Positions 4,988 through 6,281 of a stretch of 6,281 nt of DNA are shown here, in pieces. Location of the stretch: the NCBI GenBank assembly GCA_030043595.1, contig JASHXJ010000478.1, positions 1 through 6,281 of the forward strand, written 5' to 3'. Source of the DNA: Trebonia sp. (GTDB lineage: Bacteria > Actinomycetota > Actinomycetes > Streptosporangiales > Streptosporangiaceae). Within the stretch, counting starts at the first letter, position 1. Each line of letters starts with the position of its first letter. Position numbers and translations under genes: made by a program. The notes under the pieces are model-generated. The model searched no databases. It was not told where the DNA came from and worked only from the letters and a program-made list of their open reading frames with translations.

Positions 4988-5785
4988 GTGCGTATCGCGA
5001 GGTTCGCCAAGGGCGACGGGGTCGCCTACGGGGTCGTTGAGGGTGCGGGCGGCCAGTCACAGGCGGCGACGATCGCGGAGCTGTACGGCCACCCGTTCGG
5101 CATCGACCCGTCGGGCGTGCGGTTCACCGGGCAGCGCTACCCCCTCGCCGAGGTCCGGCTGCTCGCGCCCGTGCTGCCGAGCAAGGTGGTAGCCGTCGGC
5201 AAGAACTACGCGGAGCACGTGCGCGAGATGGGCGGCGAGCCGCCCGCCGAGCCTGTGCTGTTCCTGAAGCCGTCCACGTCGGTGACCGGACACGGCGACA
5301 GGATCGCCTACCCCGTCAAGCTCACCGACCGGGTGGACTACGAGGGGGAGCTGGCCGTGATCATCGGCCGCCTCTGCCGCGACGTGCCGAAGGAGCGCGC
5401 GGAGGACGTCGTTTTCGGCTACACCTGCGCCAACGACGTGACAGCGCGCGACCTGCAGGTCAAGGACGGCCAGTGGACGCGCGCGAAGGGGTTCGACACG
5501 TTCTGCCCGCTCGGGCCGTGGATGGAGACCGGGACCGACCCGTCCGACCTGGGACTCACCACGACCGTGAACGGCGACGTGCGGCAGCACGCCCGGACAT
5601 CTGAGCTGCTCTGGGACGTGCCGTCGCTGATCGAGTACGTCAGCTCGGTGATGACGCTGCTGCCCGGCGACGTGCTGCTCACCGGTACCCCCGAGGGAGT
5701 CGGCCCGCTGACCGACGGGGACGAGGTGTCGGTGACGATCGAGTCCATCGGGACGCTCACCAACAAGGTCGTCATCCGCGACTGA
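4988..5785 (+). CDS. Fumarylacetoacetate hydrolase family protein, FAHD1-like (acylpyruvase / oxaloacetate decarboxylase type)
   Basis: The 265-residue protein has a short N-terminal domain (1-60) and a FAH C-terminal catalytic domain. It aligns well with FAHD1: VGKNYAEHVREMG (70-82) carries the His77/Glu80 pair corresponding to the FAHD1 catalytic His-Glu, and FLKPSTS (92-98) supplies Lys94. YEGELAVIIG (118-127) gives metal ligands Glu119 and Glu121, and NDVTARDLQ (149-157) gives Asp150. QWTRAKGFD (162-170) has Lys167, and LTGTPEGVGPL (231-241) closes the site. All expected catalytic and Mg/Mn-binding residues are present, so it should be active in the cytoplasm on acylpyruvates, oxaloacetate or a related ring-cleavage product; the exact substrate cannot be read. 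The start is GTG with AAGGAG four bases before it. The last codons (I-R-D-stop) form the first unit of an 11-bp tandem array. Confidence 0.9.
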   Translation: MRIARFAKGDGVAYGVVEGAGGQSQAATIAELYGHPFGIDPSGVRFTGQRYPLAEVRLLAPVLPSKVVAVGKNYAEHVREMGGEPPAEPVLFLKPSTSVTGHGDRIAYPVKLTDRVDYEGELAVIIGRLCRDVPKERAEDVVFGYTCANDVTARDLQVKDGQWTRAKGFDTFCPLGPWMETGTDPSDLGLTTTVNGDVRQHARTSELLWDVPSLIEYVSSVMTLLPGDVLLTGTPEGVGPLTDGDEVSVTIESIGTLTNKVVIRD

Positions 5786-5850
5786 TCCGCGACTGATCCG
5801 CGACTGATCCGCGGCTGATTCACGATCGATTCCCGGCTGATTCCCGGCCA
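5774..5850 (+). repeat. 11-bp tandem repeat array (seven units) overlapping the FAH gene's stop codon
   Basis: The unit ATCCGCGACTG occurs three times exactly (5774-5806), once with one change (5807-5817), then in three degenerate units ending at 5850. The first unit is the end of the FAH coding sequence, I-R-D plus the first two bases of TGA. Each junction between units recreates CTGAT, so TGA recurs at 5783, 5794, 5805 and 5816, and the first three fall in three different frames. Confidence 0.9.
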
Positions 5851-5873
5851 GCCCGCCGTCAGCCGGCCGGGAA
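5833..5873. terminator. Candidate bidirectional hairpin between convergent FAH and esterase genes
   Basis: Two alternative stems exist: CCGGCTGA (5833-5840) with TCAGCCGG (5859-5866), and TTCCCGGCC (5841-5849) with GGCCGGGAA (5865-5873). Both overlap the stop codon of the minus-strand gene. Neither has a T-tract on either strand, but the site, between two convergent genes, is where a shared terminator is expected. Confidence 0.4.
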
Positions 5874-6281
5874 GCTCTCCCGGAGATGACGCAGCTGCAA
5901 TTCAGTGTGGGCCTGCGGCACCCTGTGCCCGCTGAACGGGTACACGGCGATGTCCTTGTCCGAAGTGATCTCGTTGTAGGCGGCGAACACGGTGGACGGC
6001 GGGCAGATGTCGTCCATCAGCCCGACGGACAGCAGGCACTTCGCGGTGATCCGGCGGGCGAGGAGCGCGCAGTCGACGTAGCGCAGCGTGTTCAGCGCGG
6101 CGGCTGTCAGCGCCACGTTCTCCGCGAGGAACTCAGGGATCTCCGTGTAGGGGGCGTGCGGCGCAAGCGTGATCGCGCGCTGGATGTCGCACAGGAACGG
6201 CACGTCGGCGTGGCACACGGCGACGTCGCCGCGGTGCAGAGCCGCGGCGGCAAGCGCGAGGCCGCCGCCCTGGCTGGCACC
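5859..6281 (-). CDS. AXE1-family acetyl esterase (acetylxylan esterase / cephalosporin-C deacetylase), C-terminal part
   Basis: The minus-strand frame is open to the window edge, so the gene starts beyond 6281. The visible 140 residues are the C-terminal part of an alpha/beta hydrolase of a family usually about 320 residues long. The first visible residues, GASQGGG, hold the nucleophile Ser (codon 6273-6275). ADVPFLCD follows, then SVGLMDDICPPSTVFAAYN with the catalytic Asp (codon 6012-6014), and YPFSGH with the catalytic His (codon 5925-5927). The full Ser-Asp-His triad is therefore present. Such enzymes remove acetyl groups from xylan, xylo-oligosaccharides or cephalosporins; the substrate here is unknown. 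A signal peptide cannot be judged because the N-terminus is missing. The GTG at 6216-6218 would exclude the nucleophile and is not a credible start. The gene converges on the FAH gene. Confidence 0.9.
   Translation of the reverse strand, partial: GASQGGGLALAAAALHRGDVAVCHADVPFLCDIQRAITLAPHAPYTEIPEFLAENVALTAAALNTLRYVDCALLARRITAKCLLSVGLMDDICPPSTVFAAYNEITSDKDIAVYPFSGHRVPQAHTELQLRHLRESFPAG

Noticed and set aside
4578..5060. 160-codon minus-strand frame across DUF2630 and the intergenic region
   Set aside because: It is antisense to the well-matched DUF2630 gene and is Arg/Leu-rich without motifs or a credible start context.
1..6281. CRISPR array, tRNA/rRNA gene, insertion sequence, phage or defence system
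   Set aside because: I saw no spaced direct repeats, no transposase or integrase motifs, no terminal inverted repeats and no tRNA-like cloverleaf.

Overview
The window is high-GC DNA with strong G/C preference at third codon positions. Its gene families (a MecA_N-type penicillin-binding protein with a proline-rich tail, citramalate synthase, DUF2630, GTG starts, candidate leaderless starts) point to an actinomycete. I cannot name the genus.

Layout. From 1 to 2211 (+) runs the 3' part of a large membrane protein: a Pro/Gly/Arg/Gln-rich cytoplasmic tail, one transmembrane helix, an NTF2-like MecA_N domain, a PBP dimerisation-like region and a C-terminal transpeptidase fold. All three catalytic motifs of that fold are replaced, so it looks like a pseudo-transpeptidase. 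From 2212 to 2501 lies a regulatory leader. It holds a candidate promoter, a 16-codon leader peptide with Leu-Ile-Ile-Ile (two of the Ile codons are ATT), several mutually exclusive RNA pairings and a strong intrinsic terminator. From 2502 to 4091 (+) is cimA, citramalate synthase, the entry enzyme of the pyruvate route to isoleucine. It is followed by a 16-bp perfect hairpin.

From 4206 to 4577 (+) is a small VOC-superfamily protein, from 4644 to 4889 (+) a DUF2630 protein, and from 4988 to 5785 (+) a FAHD1-like fumarylacetoacetate hydrolase family enzyme. Its last codons start an 11-bp tandem repeat array (5774-5850). Convergent to it, from 6281 down to 5859 (-), is the C-terminal 140 residues of an AXE1-family acetyl esterase; it enters from outside the window with its catalytic triad visible.

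How it fits together. The best-supported regulatory story is transcription attenuation of cimA by isoleucine supply: the leader peptide reads Ile codons, the terminator sits between it and cimA, and the product pathway is isoleucine. The FAHD1-like enzyme may act in pyruvate/oxaloacetate chemistry, but a link to cimA is only inference. The PBP-like protein is a separate unit and the most unusual protein here.
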